Shown here: piece by piece, positions 45,566-56,305 of the stretch
How positions within the stretch are numbered: position 1 is the stretch's first letter
How the letters are laid out: the number at the start of each line of letters is the position of its first letter
Assembly: GCF_016734905.1 (NCBI RefSeq)
Contig: NZ_JAERPO010000001.1
Span: forward strand, 1,054,001 to 1,118,000
DNA: 64,000 nucleotides
Reading direction: 5' to 3'
Origin: Sphingopyxis jiangsuensis
GTDB taxonomy: Bacteria > Pseudomonadota > Alphaproteobacteria > Sphingomonadales > Sphingomonadaceae
Position numbers and translations under genes: made by a program
The notes under the pieces: model-generated
Told to the model about the DNA's origin: nothing
Seen by the model: the letters and a program-made list of their open reading frames with translations, nothing else
The model's database searches: none

Positions 45566-46720
45566 ATGCCCTTGGAATCGCATCCAACGACAGGTCGCGT
45601 TACCAACAAGATAGCCATTGCGTTCGGCACCCGTCCCGAAGCGATCAAGATGTTCCCGGTCGTCCACGCCTTGCATCGGCAGTCGGGCATCGACGTGCGC
45701 GTCTGCGTAACGGCGCAGCATCGCGAGATGCTCGACCAGGTGCTGGGCATAGCGCGCATTACGCCAGACGTCGATCTTGACGTCATGACTCCCGACCAGA
45801 CGCTCGACGCGCTGCTCGCTCGCCTTGTCACAAGCCTCGGCAAGACATTCGATGACGAAAAGCCCGACCGCGTCCTCGTCCACGGCGACACGCTGACGAC
45901 GATGGCGGCAACGATCGCCGCCTATTTTCGCAAGATCCCGGTGAGCCACATCGAAGCGGGGCTGCGCAGTGGCGATATCTATCAACCCTGGCCCGAAGAG
46001 GTAAATCGCAAGGTCGCCGGAGCCGTCGCCGATATGCATTTCGCGCCGACCGAGACCGCGGCCGCCGCGCTGCGCGCGGAGAATATCCCGGCCGAGCGCA
46101 TCCATGTTACCGGCAACACGGTGATCGATGCGCTGCTGGCGACGCGCGCTCGGATCGAGGAAGAACCCGCACTCGCCGCCGGCCTCGACCCGCTGGCAGC
46201 GCGCTTCGCGGGCAAGCAGATCGTCGCCGTCACCTCGCACCGGCGCGAAAATTTCGGGGAGGGTATGAAGGCAATCGCCGGCGCCATCGCCGCAATCGCC
46301 ACCCGCCCCGATCTCGCGGTGATCTTCCCCGTACACCCGAATCCGCATGTCCGGAGTGCGATGGAGCCAATCCTTGGCGGGCTCGACAACGTCGCGCTCA
46401 TCGATCCGCTCGATTATCCGCACTTCGTCCGCCTGCTCACGATGAGCCACCTTGTGCTCACCGACAGCGGCGGGGTGCAGGAAGAGGCGCCGTCGCTCGG
46501 CAAGCCGGTGCTGGTGATGCGCGAAACCACCGAACGCCCCGAGGGGATCGTGGCGGGCACCGCGCGGCTTGTCGGCACCGACAAGGACCGCATCGTTTCC
46601 GAAATTTTCAGCCTTTTGGACGATGATGCCGCCTATTCCGCCATGGCCCGCGCGCACAATCCCTTCGGCGACGGCAAGGCGGCAACGCGAATTGCGGAGA
46701 TCATCGCGCGTGCCCATTGA
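45566..46720 (+). CDS. wecB: UDP-N-acetylglucosamine 2-epimerase
   Basis: A 384-residue non-hydrolysing epimerase converting UDP-GlcNAc to UDP-ManNAc. GTRPEAIKM is at 21-29, VHGDTLTTMAA near 104-114, SHIEAGLRSGD near 131-141, and LTDSGGVQEEAPSLGKPVLVMR near 302-323; all are family hallmarks. It heads a plus-strand operon with wecC, which overlaps it by 11 bases. Together they make UDP-ManNAcA, an acidic sugar donor for the polysaccharide. The promoter must lie in the 207-base region 45359-45565; I could not assign hexamers with confidence. Confidence 0.94.
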   Translation: MPLESHPTTGRVTNKIAIAFGTRPEAIKMFPVVHALHRQSGIDVRVCVTAQHREMLDQVLGIARITPDVDLDVMTPDQTLDALLARLVTSLGKTFDDEKPDRVLVHGDTLTTMAATIAAYFRKIPVSHIEAGLRSGDIYQPWPEEVNRKVAGAVADMHFAPTETAAAALRAENIPAERIHVTGNTVIDALLATRARIEEEPALAAGLDPLAARFAGKQIVAVTSHRRENFGEGMKAIAGAIAAIATRPDLAVIFPVHPNPHVRSAMEPILGGLDNVALIDPLDYPHFVRLLTMSHLVLTDSGGVQEEAPSLGKPVLVMRETTERPEGIVAGTARLVGTDKDRIVSEIFSLLDDDAAYSAMARAHNPFGDGKAATRIAEIIARAH

Positions 46721-48005
46721 TACCGAACAGAGCGTCTGCGTCCTCGGGCTCGGCTATATCGGGCTGCCGACCGCCGCGCTGATCGCGCGCTCGGGCTGCC
46801 GCGTGACCGGGGTCGACGTCAGCCAGGCGGTCGTCGACACGGTGAACAGCGGCAAGGTGCATATCGAGGAAATCGACCTCGACGGGTTGGTCCAAGGCGT
46901 CGTTGCACGCGGCGTGCTGACCGCATCGACCAAGGTGACCGCCGCCGATTCCTTCGTGATAGCGGTCCCGACACCCCACGACGACGAGCATCGCCCCGAC
47001 ACCAGCCACGTATTGGCCGCAGCGCGCGCAATCGCGCCCGTCCTCGTTCCCGGCAACCTCGTCATCCTCGAATCGACGTCGCCCGTCGGGACGACCGAGA
47101 CGGTCGCGGCGTTGCTCGCCGAGCTACGCCCCGACCTCAAGGTGCCGGGGACCTGCGCGGGCGCTGCCGACATCTTCATCGCCTACTGCCCCGAGCGTGT
47201 GCTGCCCGGCCGTATCCTCGTCGAACTCGTCGACAATGACCGCTGTATCGGCGGTATCACCCCGCGCTGCGCGCGGCGCGCGATGACATTCTATCGCCAG
47301 TTTGTGCGCGGCGCGTGCGTGACCACCACGGCGCGCGCTGCCGAGATGGTGAAACTCGTCGAAAACAGCTATCGCGACGTCAACATCGCCTTTGCCAACG
47401 AGCTGTCGATGATGGCCGAGGCGCTGGACGTCGATGTTTGGGAGGTCATCCGCCTCGCCAACCGCCACCCGCGCGTCAACATCCTCCAGCCCGGCCCCGG
47501 CGTCGGCGGGCACTGCATTGCGGTCGATCCCTGGTTCCTCGTCCACGGTGCGCCGGACCAGAGCCGCCTGATCCGCACCGCGCGCGAGGTCAATCTCGCC
47601 AAGACCGCGCACGTCATCGGCGCCGCCGAAATGCTGATCACGCAGCACCCGCGGGCGCGGGTCGCCTGCCTCGGTCTCGCGTTCAAGCCCAACATCGACG
47701 ATTTTCGCGAAAGCCCCGCGGTCGAGGTCGCCGCCGCCCTCGCGCGCCGCTTCGGCGAACAGATCGCGATCGTCGAACCCTATGCACGCGGCCTGCCGAT
47801 GGAATTCGCGGGTACGGGTGCAACGCTCGTCGACCTCGACACGGCGCTCGCAAAATGCGACCTTCTGATCGTGCTCGTCGATCACGAACTTTTCAAGTCG
47901 ATCCCGCTCGAAGAGCGGGCGGACAAGTTCGTCTATGACACGCGCGGCCTGTGGCCCGACCAGCCCGGCCAGAGCGCTCCCAATCGAATCCCGCGGGCGG
48001 CCTGA
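46710..48005 (+). CDS. wecC: UDP-N-acetyl-D-mannosamine dehydrogenase
   Basis: A 431-residue dehydrogenase oxidising UDP-ManNAc to UDP-ManNAcA with NAD+. GLGYIG is at 13-18, LESTSPVGTTE near 124-134, and the catalytic Cys lies in GPGVGGHCIAVDPWFL near residue 270. The GTG at 46710 gives the correct N-terminus and overlaps the end of wecB by 11 bases; the longer frame from 46569 runs inside wecB. It is the third nucleotide-sugar dehydrogenase in this window and belongs to a separate subgroup from the other two. Confidence 0.93.
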   Translation: MPIDTEQSVCVLGLGYIGLPTAALIARSGCRVTGVDVSQAVVDTVNSGKVHIEEIDLDGLVQGVVARGVLTASTKVTAADSFVIAVPTPHDDEHRPDTSHVLAAARAIAPVLVPGNLVILESTSPVGTTETVAALLAELRPDLKVPGTCAGAADIFIAYCPERVLPGRILVELVDNDRCIGGITPRCARRAMTFYRQFVRGACVTTTARAAEMVKLVENSYRDVNIAFANELSMMAEALDVDVWEVIRLANRHPRVNILQPGPGVGGHCIAVDPWFLVHGAPDQSRLIRTAREVNLAKTAHVIGAAEMLITQHPRARVACLGLAFKPNIDDFRESPAVEVAAALARRFGEQIAIVEPYARGLPMEFAGTGATLVDLDTALAKCDLLIVLVDHELFKSIPLEERADKFVYDTRGLWPDQPGQSAPNRIPRAA

Positions 48006-48009
48006 CGCC

Positions 48010-48855
48010 ATGTATGCCCCCTCGAACGCGTTCCGAAACGGCAAGGCCGGCTTCCGGCTGCTCGAACGGCGCATCGTCGAGAAGCCCTGGGGCCGCAGGC
48101 ATCCGGGGAAGGACTTCGGCGATCTTGGCGATGGACGGATTGGCGAGATCTGGTTCCTGCCGCCACCCGACGATACGCGCTCGCCGCTGTTGAAGTTTCT
48201 GTTCACGAGCGAACGGCTGTCGATCCAGGTTCATCCCGACGACAAGGTCGCGCGGCGAACAGGGGCGCCATGCGGCAAAGACGAATGCTGGCTTGTCGTC
48301 ACGGGCGATGACGATGCGCGAATTGGCGTCGGCCTGAACCGGAACACCGATCACGAGGCGTTGAGAGCAGCCGCGCTCGACGGATCGATCATGGACATGA
48401 TCGACTGGCGACGCGCCCATGTCGATGATTTCATCTACAATCCGGCCGGTACGATTCACGCCATCGGCGCGGGCCTGACGATCGTCGAGGTCCAGCAAAA
48501 TTGCGACACCACCTATCGCCTCTATGATTATGGGCGCGAGCGTCCGCTGCATTTGGACGAAGCACTCGAAGTGGCCCATCTGTCGCCGACGCGCGATGAA
48601 CGCGACTGCAGTATCGATCCCAATGCCGCCAGCGAGCTCGTGCGCGGTCCCTATTTTCACCTGCATCATCTGGTGGCGCCATTCGACCCCGCCACGGTCG
48701 CGAACGCCAAGGGAATGATGACCTTGCTACCGCTGGCAGGCGATTGCCGCGTCGCGGAGGTTTCGATCCTGGTCGGACAAGCTGCCCAGTTCGACGACCC
48801 CAACCTTCTCGACCTCCGAAAAGGCGCGCGCGCCCTGCTCGCCTGGGCCGCCTGA
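48010..48855 (+). CDS. manA: class I mannose-6-phosphate isomerase
   Basis: A 281-residue type I phosphomannose isomerase of the short bacterial form, linking fructose-6-phosphate and mannose-6-phosphate. Zinc-site sequences are SIQVHPDD (71-78), Glu92 in KDECWLVV, and [10 protein letters not shown] (146-155). The start at 48010 lies four bases after the wecC stop. In the locus it likely feeds GDP-mannose or a mannose-derived sugar, although no GDP-mannose pyrophosphorylase gene is present in the window. Confidence 0.87.
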   Translation: MYAPSNAFRNGKAGFRLLERRIVEKPWGRRHPGKDFGDLGDGRIGEIWFLPPPDDTRSPLLKFLFTSERLSIQVHPDDKVARRTGAPCGKDECWLVVTGDDDARIGVGLNRNTDHEALRAAALDGSIMDMIDWRRAHVDDFIYNPAGTIHAIGAGLTIVEVQQNCDTTYRLYDYGRERPLHLDEALEVAHLSPTRDERDCSIDPNAASELVRGPYFHLHHLVAPFDPATVANAKGMMTLLPLAGDCRVAEVSILVGQAAQFDDPNLLDLRKGARALLAWAA

Positions 48856-48913
48856 CGCGCTTCGCAGACCCCTCCCCTTGCGGCGCCCGCGCCCATCGCC
48901 CATATCCCGCCGC

Positions 48914-49480
48914 ATGACCGACCCTCATGCGCAGAGTGCCGCGCCCTGGCACGGAACCACCATCCTTTCCGCCCGCAACGCCGACAAGGTCGTCGTGATC
49001 GGCGACGGGCAGGTGTCGATGGGCCAGACGGTGATGAAGCCCAATGCCAAAAAGGTACGCCGCCTCCACGATGGCAGCGTGATCGGCGGCTTTGCGGGTG
49101 CGACCGCCGATGCCTTCACGCTTTTCGAGCGTCTCGAGGCCAAGCTCGAGCGCCACAATGGCCAGTTGCTGCGTGCTGCGGTCGAACTCGCCAAGGACTG
49201 GCGCACCGACAAATATCTGCGCAACCTCGAGGCGATGATGATCGTCGCAGACAAGGAGGTGACGCTCGTCATCACCGGCAACGGCGATGTACTCGAACCC
49301 ATGGGCGGAATCGCGGCGATCGGATCGGGCGGAAACTTCGCGCTCTCGGCAGCGCGCGCACTCGCCGAATATGAGAAGGACCCCGCCGTCCTCGCGCGCA
49401 AGGCGATGGAAGTCGCCGCCGACATCTGCGTCTATACCAACGACCAGTTCACCCAAGAACTCATCGAAATCCAGGCCTGA
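48914..49480 (+). CDS. hslV: ATP-dependent protease peptidase subunit HslV
   Basis: A 188-residue proteasome-like peptidase that assembles as two hexameric rings with HslU. The catalytic N-terminal Thr is exposed by removal of a propeptide ending near Trp-His-Gly, giving a Thr-Thr-Ile start at about residue 15. The [13 protein letters not shown] and [14 protein letters not shown] motifs follow. Enterobacterial HslV has a propeptide of one residue; the longer leader is usual in alphaproteobacteria. The ATG at 48914 fits better than the upstream in-frame ATG. hslU begins six bases after its stop. Confidence 0.95.
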   Translation: MTDPHAQSAAPWHGTTILSARNADKVVVIGDGQVSMGQTVMKPNAKKVRRLHDGSVIGGFAGATADAFTLFERLEAKLERHNGQLLRAAVELAKDWRTDKYLRNLEAMMIVADKEVTLVITGNGDVLEPMGGIAAIGSGGNFALSAARALAEYEKDPAVLARKAMEVAADICVYTNDQFTQELIEIQA

Positions 49481-49485
49481 AAAGC

Positions 49486-50787
49486 ATGAACAAGGATCTG
49501 ACCCCGAAGGCGATCGTCGCCGCGCTCGACACGCATATCATCGGACAGGACGCCGCAAAGCGCGCCGTCGCGGTCGCGCTGCGCAATCGCTGGCGCCGCC
49601 AGCAGCTCGGCCCCGACTTGCGCGACGAGGTAAGTCCCAAGAACATCCTGATGATCGGCCCCACCGGCTGCGGCAAGACCGAGATTTCGCGGCGCCTCGC
49701 CAAACTTGCCGACGCGCCCTTCATCAAGGTCGAGGCAACCAAATTTACCGAGGTCGGCTATGTCGGCCGCGACGTCGAACAGATTGCGCGCGACCTTGTC
49801 GAGGAAGCGGTGCGGCTCGAACGCGACCGCCGCCGCGAGGCGGTGCGCGGTGCCGCCGAGGAAGCCGCGATGGACCGGCTGCTCGATGCGCTCACCGGCA
49901 AGGGCGCGAGCGAGGCGACGCGCGAAAGCTTTCGCCAGCGCTTTCGCGACGGCCATCTGGCCGACAGCGACGTCGAGATCGAAGTGACCGATACGCCGTC
50001 GATGCCGTTCGAGTTACCAGGCCAGCCGGGGCAGGTCGGGATGATCAACCTCTCCGACATGCTCGGCAAGGCGCTTGGCGGCGGCCCCAAGAAGCGCCGC
50101 CGCATGAAAGCGATGGAAGCGTGGACGCGGCTGCTCGAGGAAGAGCAGGACAAGCGCCTCGACCAGGACGATGTTGCGCGCGTCGCGCTCGGCGATGCCG
50201 AGGCGAACGGGATCGTCTTTCTCGACGAGATCGACAAGATTGCGGTGAGCGACGTGCGCGGCGGATCGGTGAGCCGCGAGGGCGTCCAGCGCGACCTCTT
50301 GCCGCTGATCGAGGGCACGACGGTCGCGACCAAATATGGGCCGATGAAGACCGACCATGTGCTGTTCATCGCGAGCGGCGCCTTCCATGTCGCCAAGCCT
50401 TCCGACCTGCTCCCCGAACTCCAGGGCCGCCTGCCGATCCGCGTCGAACTCGGCGCGCTCAGCGAAAAGGATTTCGAACGCATCCTGACCGAGACCAAGG
50501 CAGGCCTCCCCGAACAATATTCGGCGCTGATCGCGACCGAGGGCGTGACTTTGAGCTTCACGCGCGAGGCGATTGCGCGTGTGGCGAACCTCGCCGCCGA
50601 GGTGAATGAAAAGGTCGAGAATATCGGCGCCCGCCGCCTGCAGACGATGATGGAGCGGCTCGTCGAAGAGGTGAGTTTCACCGCCGAGGACATGGCGGGC
50701 ACGACGCTGGAAATCGACGCCGCCTATGTCGACAAACAACTCGCCGATGTCGTGGGCGACACGGACCTCAGCAAATATGTGCTTTAG
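49486..50787 (+). CDS. hslU: HslU ATPase subunit of the HslVU protease
   Basis: A 433-residue AAA+ unfoldase. Walker A GPTGCGKT is at 58-65, followed by the variable I domain, Walker [11 protein letters not shown] near 244-253, the second-half motif [15 protein letters not shown] near 305-319, and the C-terminal hexapeptide tail that docks in HslV. It unfolds substrates, including heat-damaged and regulatory proteins, and feeds them to HslV. It is in one operon with hslV; a 10-base inverted repeat directly after the stop may end the transcript. Confidence 0.96.
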   Translation: MNKDLTPKAIVAALDTHIIGQDAAKRAVAVALRNRWRRQQLGPDLRDEVSPKNILMIGPTGCGKTEISRRLAKLADAPFIKVEATKFTEVGYVGRDVEQIARDLVEEAVRLERDRRREAVRGAAEEAAMDRLLDALTGKGASEATRESFRQRFRDGHLADSDVEIEVTDTPSMPFELPGQPGQVGMINLSDMLGKALGGGPKKRRRMKAMEAWTRLLEEEQDKRLDQDDVARVALGDAEANGIVFLDEIDKIAVSDVRGGSVSREGVQRDLLPLIEGTTVATKYGPMKTDHVLFIASGAFHVAKPSDLLPELQGRLPIRVELGALSEKDFERILTETKAGLPEQYSALIATEGVTLSFTREAIARVANLAAEVNEKVENIGARRLQTMMERLVEEVSFTAEDMAGTTLEIDAAYVDKQLADVVGDTDLSKYVL

Positions 50788-50793
50788 CCTGAC

Positions 50794-50830
50794 AGATTTC
50801 GGCTAAACATTTTCAGACAGGCCGAAATCT
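50794..50830. terminator. 10-base inverted repeat downstream of hslU
   Basis: AGATTTCGGC (50794-50803) and GCCGAAATCT (50821-50830) are perfect inverted complements around a 17-base loop, starting six bases after the hslU stop. There is no T-run after it, so it is either a factor-assisted terminator or an RNA-stabilising structure. Confidence 0.5.
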
Positions 50831-50942
50831 TCGTCCATTTGGCCTGCCGTCCACCGAACTCCATTTGACTTTCGCGCGCCGTCGATGCGATGAACAGTAA
50901 AGCGGTCGAACCGGGTTGCAGTCGATCGTCACGGAGACAGCA

Positions 50943-51791
50943 ATGGATGAGGAAGAGGTCGCCACCCAAGGCGAACTGGCGATCACGCGCACGGGCGACC
51001 GGCTTCGGCTGGCACGCGAAGCGGCGGGGCTTTCGCTCGCCGACGTCGCGACGCGCACCCGCATCACGCAGCGCCACCTCGCCGCTCTCGAGAAATCCGA
51101 TTTTTCCGAACTTCCCGGCCGCACCTATGTGACCGGCTTCGCGCGCGCCTACGCCCGCGCCGTCGACCTTCCCGAAGCCGAGATCGGTGCGTCGGTCCGT
51201 CAGGAGCTCGAAGACGACGACTATGGCGCGCGCCCGGCCTATGAGGCCTATGAGCCGACTGACCCGGCGCGCCTGCCGACGCCGCGCCTCGTCTGGACCG
51301 TCGTCATCGTCGCAGCGCTTCTTGCCTCGGCTTATGGCGTCTGGCGCTTCCTGTCGGTCGAACCCGACGAAGCGTTGATCGCTGCGCAGAACCGCGATGC
51401 CGATGCATCCGAAGCCCCCGCTGCCGCGCCGTCGGTCGAAAAGGCCGCGGCCCCCAACGGCGCCAATGTCGCCCCCGATGCCCCGGTCGTGCTGACCGGA
51501 CTTTCGGAAGTCTGGATCGGTTTCGACGATGCAGAGGGCAAGACAGAAAACTGGCGCACGCTCGACCCGGGCGAGACCTATGAGGTTCCGCCCGCCTATA
51601 TCGAACAGTTCACGCTGCGCACGAGCATTCCGCAAGCGCTGAAAGTCACGGTCGGCGGGCGCGATGTCGGGGCGATCGGCCCTGCCGATACGCTCGTAAA
51701 GGGCGTCTCGCTCAAGCCGGCGGACCTTCTTACGCGAAGCGGCGGCTCCGCCAGCGGCGACGCGGCAGGAACGCAACGTCGCCCCGGCTGA
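50943..51791 (+). CDS. rodZ: RodZ-like helix-turn-helix membrane protein
   Basis: A 282-residue protein with a cytoplasmic helix-turn-helix domain (about 18-75, with GLSLADVATRTRITQRHLAALE), a single membrane segment (116-137) and a periplasmic DUF4115 domain (about 170-265). In RodZ this organisation links MreB to the cell-wall elongation machinery. The ATG at 50943 has GGAGA at good spacing; a start 27 bases upstream is less likely. Ala/Pro/Glu-rich linker residues 140-168 separate the membrane helix from the domain. It sits between hslU and cpoB. Confidence 0.87.
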   Translation: MDEEEVATQGELAITRTGDRLRLAREAAGLSLADVATRTRITQRHLAALEKSDFSELPGRTYVTGFARAYARAVDLPEAEIGASVRQELEDDDYGARPAYEAYEPTDPARLPTPRLVWTVVIVAALLASAYGVWRFLSVEPDEALIAAQNRDADASEAPAAAPSVEKAAAPNGANVAPDAPVVLTGLSEVWIGFDDAEGKTENWRTLDPGETYEVPPAYIEQFTLRTSIPQALKVTVGGRDVGAIGPADTLVKGVSLKPADLLTRSGGSASGDAAGTQRRPG

Positions 51792-51853
51792 CGTCGGCTG
51801 AACGTCGGATCGCGCGCGCCTGCCGTCGATTCTGGACTGATTTTGGTTTGCAC

Positions 51854-51873
51854 TGACGCCGTTTGCGGCGTTA
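51854..51873 (+). other. small hairpin before cpoB
   Basis: TGACGCCG and CGGCGTTA pair around a TTTG loop (8-base stem with one G-T pair), 43 bases upstream of the cpoB start and 62 after the rodZ stop. It may end rodZ transcripts or shape the cpoB leader. No T-run follows. Confidence 0.35.
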
Positions 51874-51916
51874 GGAAACATTCTCAATATGGTTAATGGC
51901 TAGGGGCCAACGGCAA

Positions 51917-52858
51917 ATGATGAAGAACAGACTGATTGTCGCGGGGGCTAGTGCCATTGCGCTCGCCACGATCGCACCGGGTGCGGGGGCACAGCAGGCA
52001 GGGCTCGACAAGCGCGTCGAGCGGCTGGAGAAGGAAATGCGCGCGGTGCAGCGCACGGTGTTTCCCGGCGGCAGCCCGACCTTTTTCGAAGGCGAGATCG
52101 CACCCGACAACACGCCGGGCGAGCGCGCCCGTGCCAACGCGCCGGTCATCGACCTTACCGCGCGCGTCGACGCGCTCGAAGCGCAGCTCCAGTCACTCAC
52201 CGGGCAGACCGAACAAAATGCCTTCCAGCTTCGCGAACTCGAAAAGGCATTCGCCGCCTATAAGGCCGACATCGACAAGCGGCTGGCGAGCCCCGACACC
52301 ACAGCGACGCCGGCCAGTCTGACGCCGGCGCCCACCGCGACACCCAAGCCGGCCGCAACCGCGACGACGGCAACCAACAGCACGGCAACCACCGCTCCGG
52401 CCAGGAAGCCCGCGAGCCCGGACGCCGCACGTCTCGCGCTCGTCAAGCAGGTCGAAATCCCGGCGAGCGGGAATGAGGTCGAGGACAGCTATAATTATGG
52501 CTACCGGCTCTGGAACGCCAAACTCTATCCCGAGGCGCAGGCGCAGCTTAAACAGGTGGTGGGCAAATGGCCGAGCCACAATCTGGCAAGCTATGCGCAA
52601 AATCTGCTTGGCCGCGCCTATCTCGACGAAGGGAAGCCCAGCCTTGCCGCGGTGGCCTTCTATAACAATTACAAGGATCGGCCGAACGGCGCGCGCGCGC
52701 CGCACAGCCTGATGTACATGGGCATCGCGCTCGACAAGCTCGGCCGCAAGGCCGATGCGTGCAAGGCGTTCCGCGAGCTCGACGACGTCTATGGCGACAA
52801 GGCCCCGCAGGATGTCCGCAGCGATGCAGCCGCCGCAAAAGCAAAAGCCGGCTGCTGA
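51917..52858 (+). CDS. cpoB: CpoB/YbgF-like periplasmic cell division coordinator
   Basis: About 313 residues: signal peptide (1-25, cut after Ala-Gly-Ala), N-terminal coiled coils (28-46 and about 80-115), a Thr/Pro/Ala low-complexity linker (130-175), and C-terminal TPR repeats (about 195-313). CpoB links outer-membrane constriction by Tol-Pal to septal wall synthesis. The tol and pal genes are not in this window. The preferred ATG at 51917 has AGGGG about 10 bases upstream. Its end overlaps the tilS start by 35 bases. Confidence 0.85.
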   Translation: MMKNRLIVAGASAIALATIAPGAGAQQAGLDKRVERLEKEMRAVQRTVFPGGSPTFFEGEIAPDNTPGERARANAPVIDLTARVDALEAQLQSLTGQTEQNAFQLRELEKAFAAYKADIDKRLASPDTTATPASLTPAPTATPKPAATATTATNSTATTAPARKPASPDAARLALVKQVEIPASGNEVEDSYNYGYRLWNAKLYPEAQAQLKQVVGKWPSHNLASYAQNLLGRAYLDEGKPSLAAVAFYNNYKDRPNGARAPHSLMYMGIALDKLGRKADACKAFRELDDVYGDKAPQDVRSDAAAAKAKAGC

Positions 52859-53819
52859 GGCCGACGCGGCGATCGAGCGCTTCGCGCTCGATCTGTCCGC
52901 GCTCGTCGGCCCCGACTGGCATCGACGCGATTATGGGATCGCCGTTTCGGGCGGTCCCGACAGCATGGCGTTGCTCTGGCTGATGGCGAGCTTGCTTCCC
53001 GGTCAGGTTCGGGCAGCAACGGTCGACCACGGCCTTCGCAAGGGATCGGACGACGAGGCGCGCATGGTCGCCGGATTTTGCGCGCGCGAGCATATCCCCC
53101 ACGCCATTCTGGTCCCGCCCGAACCGATCCGCGGCTCGCTCCAGGCTGCGGCACGCGCGCAGCGTTACCGGCTGCTCGAAACATGGCGCGTCGCGCACAA
53201 GGTCGATTTCATCGCGACCGCGCATCATGCCGACGACCAGCTCGAAACGATGGTCATGCGGCTCAACCGCAGCAGCGGGGTCGGCGGGCTGGCGGCGATC
53301 CGCGCGCGCAACGGCACGATCCTGCGCCCGCTTCTGCGCTGGCGCCGCGCGCAACTTCTGGATCTCGCGCTCGACCACGACCTGCCCTTTGTCGACGATC
53401 CGTCGAACAGCGATAATCGCTTCGACCGCGCGCGGCTGCGTCAGGCGTTGAAATCGCAGTCAGCGCTCGATGCCGAGGCTGCCGCCCGTTCGGCCGAATG
53501 GCTTGCCGAGGCCGATGACGCGCTCGACTGGGCGGCCGAGCGGCTGATGGCATCATGGCCCGACGCCTCCGACGTCGCGGTCATCCGCGACGATGGCTAT
53601 CCGCCCGAGATTTTCCGCCGCATTGTCAGCGCCCGCCTGCACGCGCACGCGCCGCATCTGTCGATCCGCGGCGCGACGCTCGACGGCGTGATCGCCGCGA
53701 TGCGCGATGGCCGACGCGCGATGATCGGGAGCCTGCTGATCGACACCGTCCGCGGGCTCGAAGGCACGATCTGGCGCATTTCGGCGGCGCCGCGCCGGAC
53801 ACCCCCGAAAAAGGGCTGA
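52824..53819 (+). CDS. tilS: tRNA(Ile)-lysidine synthase
   Basis: A 331-residue enzyme placing lysidine at C34 of the tRNA-Ile with anticodon CAU, so that it reads AUA. The PP-loop SGGPDS is at 42-47, and HGLRKGSDDEA and ATAHHADDQLET are family motifs. It lacks the extended C-terminal domains of E. coli TilS, so it is the short form. The start region overlaps the end of cpoB; ATG 52824 is my choice, ATG 52812 also possible. The stop is 81 bases ahead of ftsH, the usual tilS-ftsH neighbourhood. Confidence 0.92.
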   Translation: MQPPQKQKPAAEADAAIERFALDLSALVGPDWHRRDYGIAVSGGPDSMALLWLMASLLPGQVRAATVDHGLRKGSDDEARMVAGFCAREHIPHAILVPPEPIRGSLQAAARAQRYRLLETWRVAHKVDFIATAHHADDQLETMVMRLNRSSGVGGLAAIRARNGTILRPLLRWRRAQLLDLALDHDLPFVDDPSNSDNRFDRARLRQALKSQSALDAEAAARSAEWLAEADDALDWAAERLMASWPDASDVAVIRDDGYPPEIFRRIVSARLHAHAPHLSIRGATLDGVIAAMRDGRRAMIGSLLIDTVRGLEGTIWRISAAPRRTPPKKG

Positions 53820-53827
53820 TTGCCTCA

Positions 53828-53855
53828 TTGTCATTTAACCCGATTATCCTATCTT
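53828..53855 (+). promoter_or_regulatory. candidate ftsH promoter
   Basis: TTGTCA (53828-53833), a 16-base spacer and TATCTT (53850-53855) fit a housekeeping sigma-70 promoter directly after the tilS stop and 45 bases before the ftsH ATG. It would let ftsH be expressed apart from tilS. This is a motif match only. Confidence 0.4.
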
Positions 53856-53867
53856 GTGCAGGTAGGA

Positions 53868-53884
53868 GCGCGCATTTCGCGCGC
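53868..53884 (+). other. hairpin in ftsH leader
   Basis: GCGCGC (53868-53873) and GCGCGC (53879-53884) pair around a five-base ATTTC loop, ending four bases before the GGAAAG ribosome binding site of ftsH. A stem this close could reduce ribosome access at low temperature; a thermosensor role is speculative. Confidence 0.4.
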
Positions 53885-53900
53885 GTTTGGAAAGATTCCG

Positions 53901-55844
<1,944 letters not shown>

Positions 55845-55893
55845 TTGAAGCAGCGGGGCGCATGAGGGGGCGGCGTAGCAACCGGCTGACGGC

Positions 55894-56295
55894 ATGATCG
55901 CGCCAACCAAGGCGCGCATGGCTTCGGCCCTCCTTGCCCTCGGCGCGGGCGTCACGCTTACCGCGATGACCCCCGGCGACATGAGCATCGCCGCCTTTCT
56001 CGCGCGCGCCGACTCGATCTCCCGGCTCGGCCCGCTCGCCATCGCCACGCCCGATGGCGTGCGGCTGAAGAATGAGGTCATCGCCGCAGGCCATCGTTAC
56101 AAGACGCGGATCGACGCGCAGCGGCGCGCCGGACGCCCGACGACGAGCTGCCCGCCCGAATCGGGTTCGCTGACGCCCGAGGAATGGCTGGGGCATCTGC
56201 GCAGCTATCCGCCCGCGGCGCGACGCTCGGTCAGCGTCTATTCGGCATTCGAGGCGCTGATGAAAAAGCGTTACCCCTGTCCCGCCGCGCAATGA
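55894..56295 (+). CDS. small secreted protein of unknown function
   Basis: A 133-residue protein. Residues 1-25 look like a signal peptide, with an alternative start at Met9. The mature part is helical and Arg-rich, with two Cys (in TTSCPPES near 84-91 and in RYPCPA near the end) that could form a disulfide. LTPEEWLGHLRSYP near 93-106 and the ending ALMKKRYPC faintly recall Rap1a/Tai-like small periplasmic proteins, but I would not assign that. It follows ftsH by 49 bases and precedes the DUF3800 gene by 10 bases. Confidence 0.6.
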   Translation: MIAPTKARMASALLALGAGVTLTAMTPGDMSIAAFLARADSISRLGPLAIATPDGVRLKNEVIAAGHRYKTRIDAQRRAGRPTTSCPPESGSLTPEEWLGHLRSYPPAARRSVSVYSAFEALMKKRYPCPAAQ

Positions 56296-56305
56296 TCGCG
56301 GGTCA

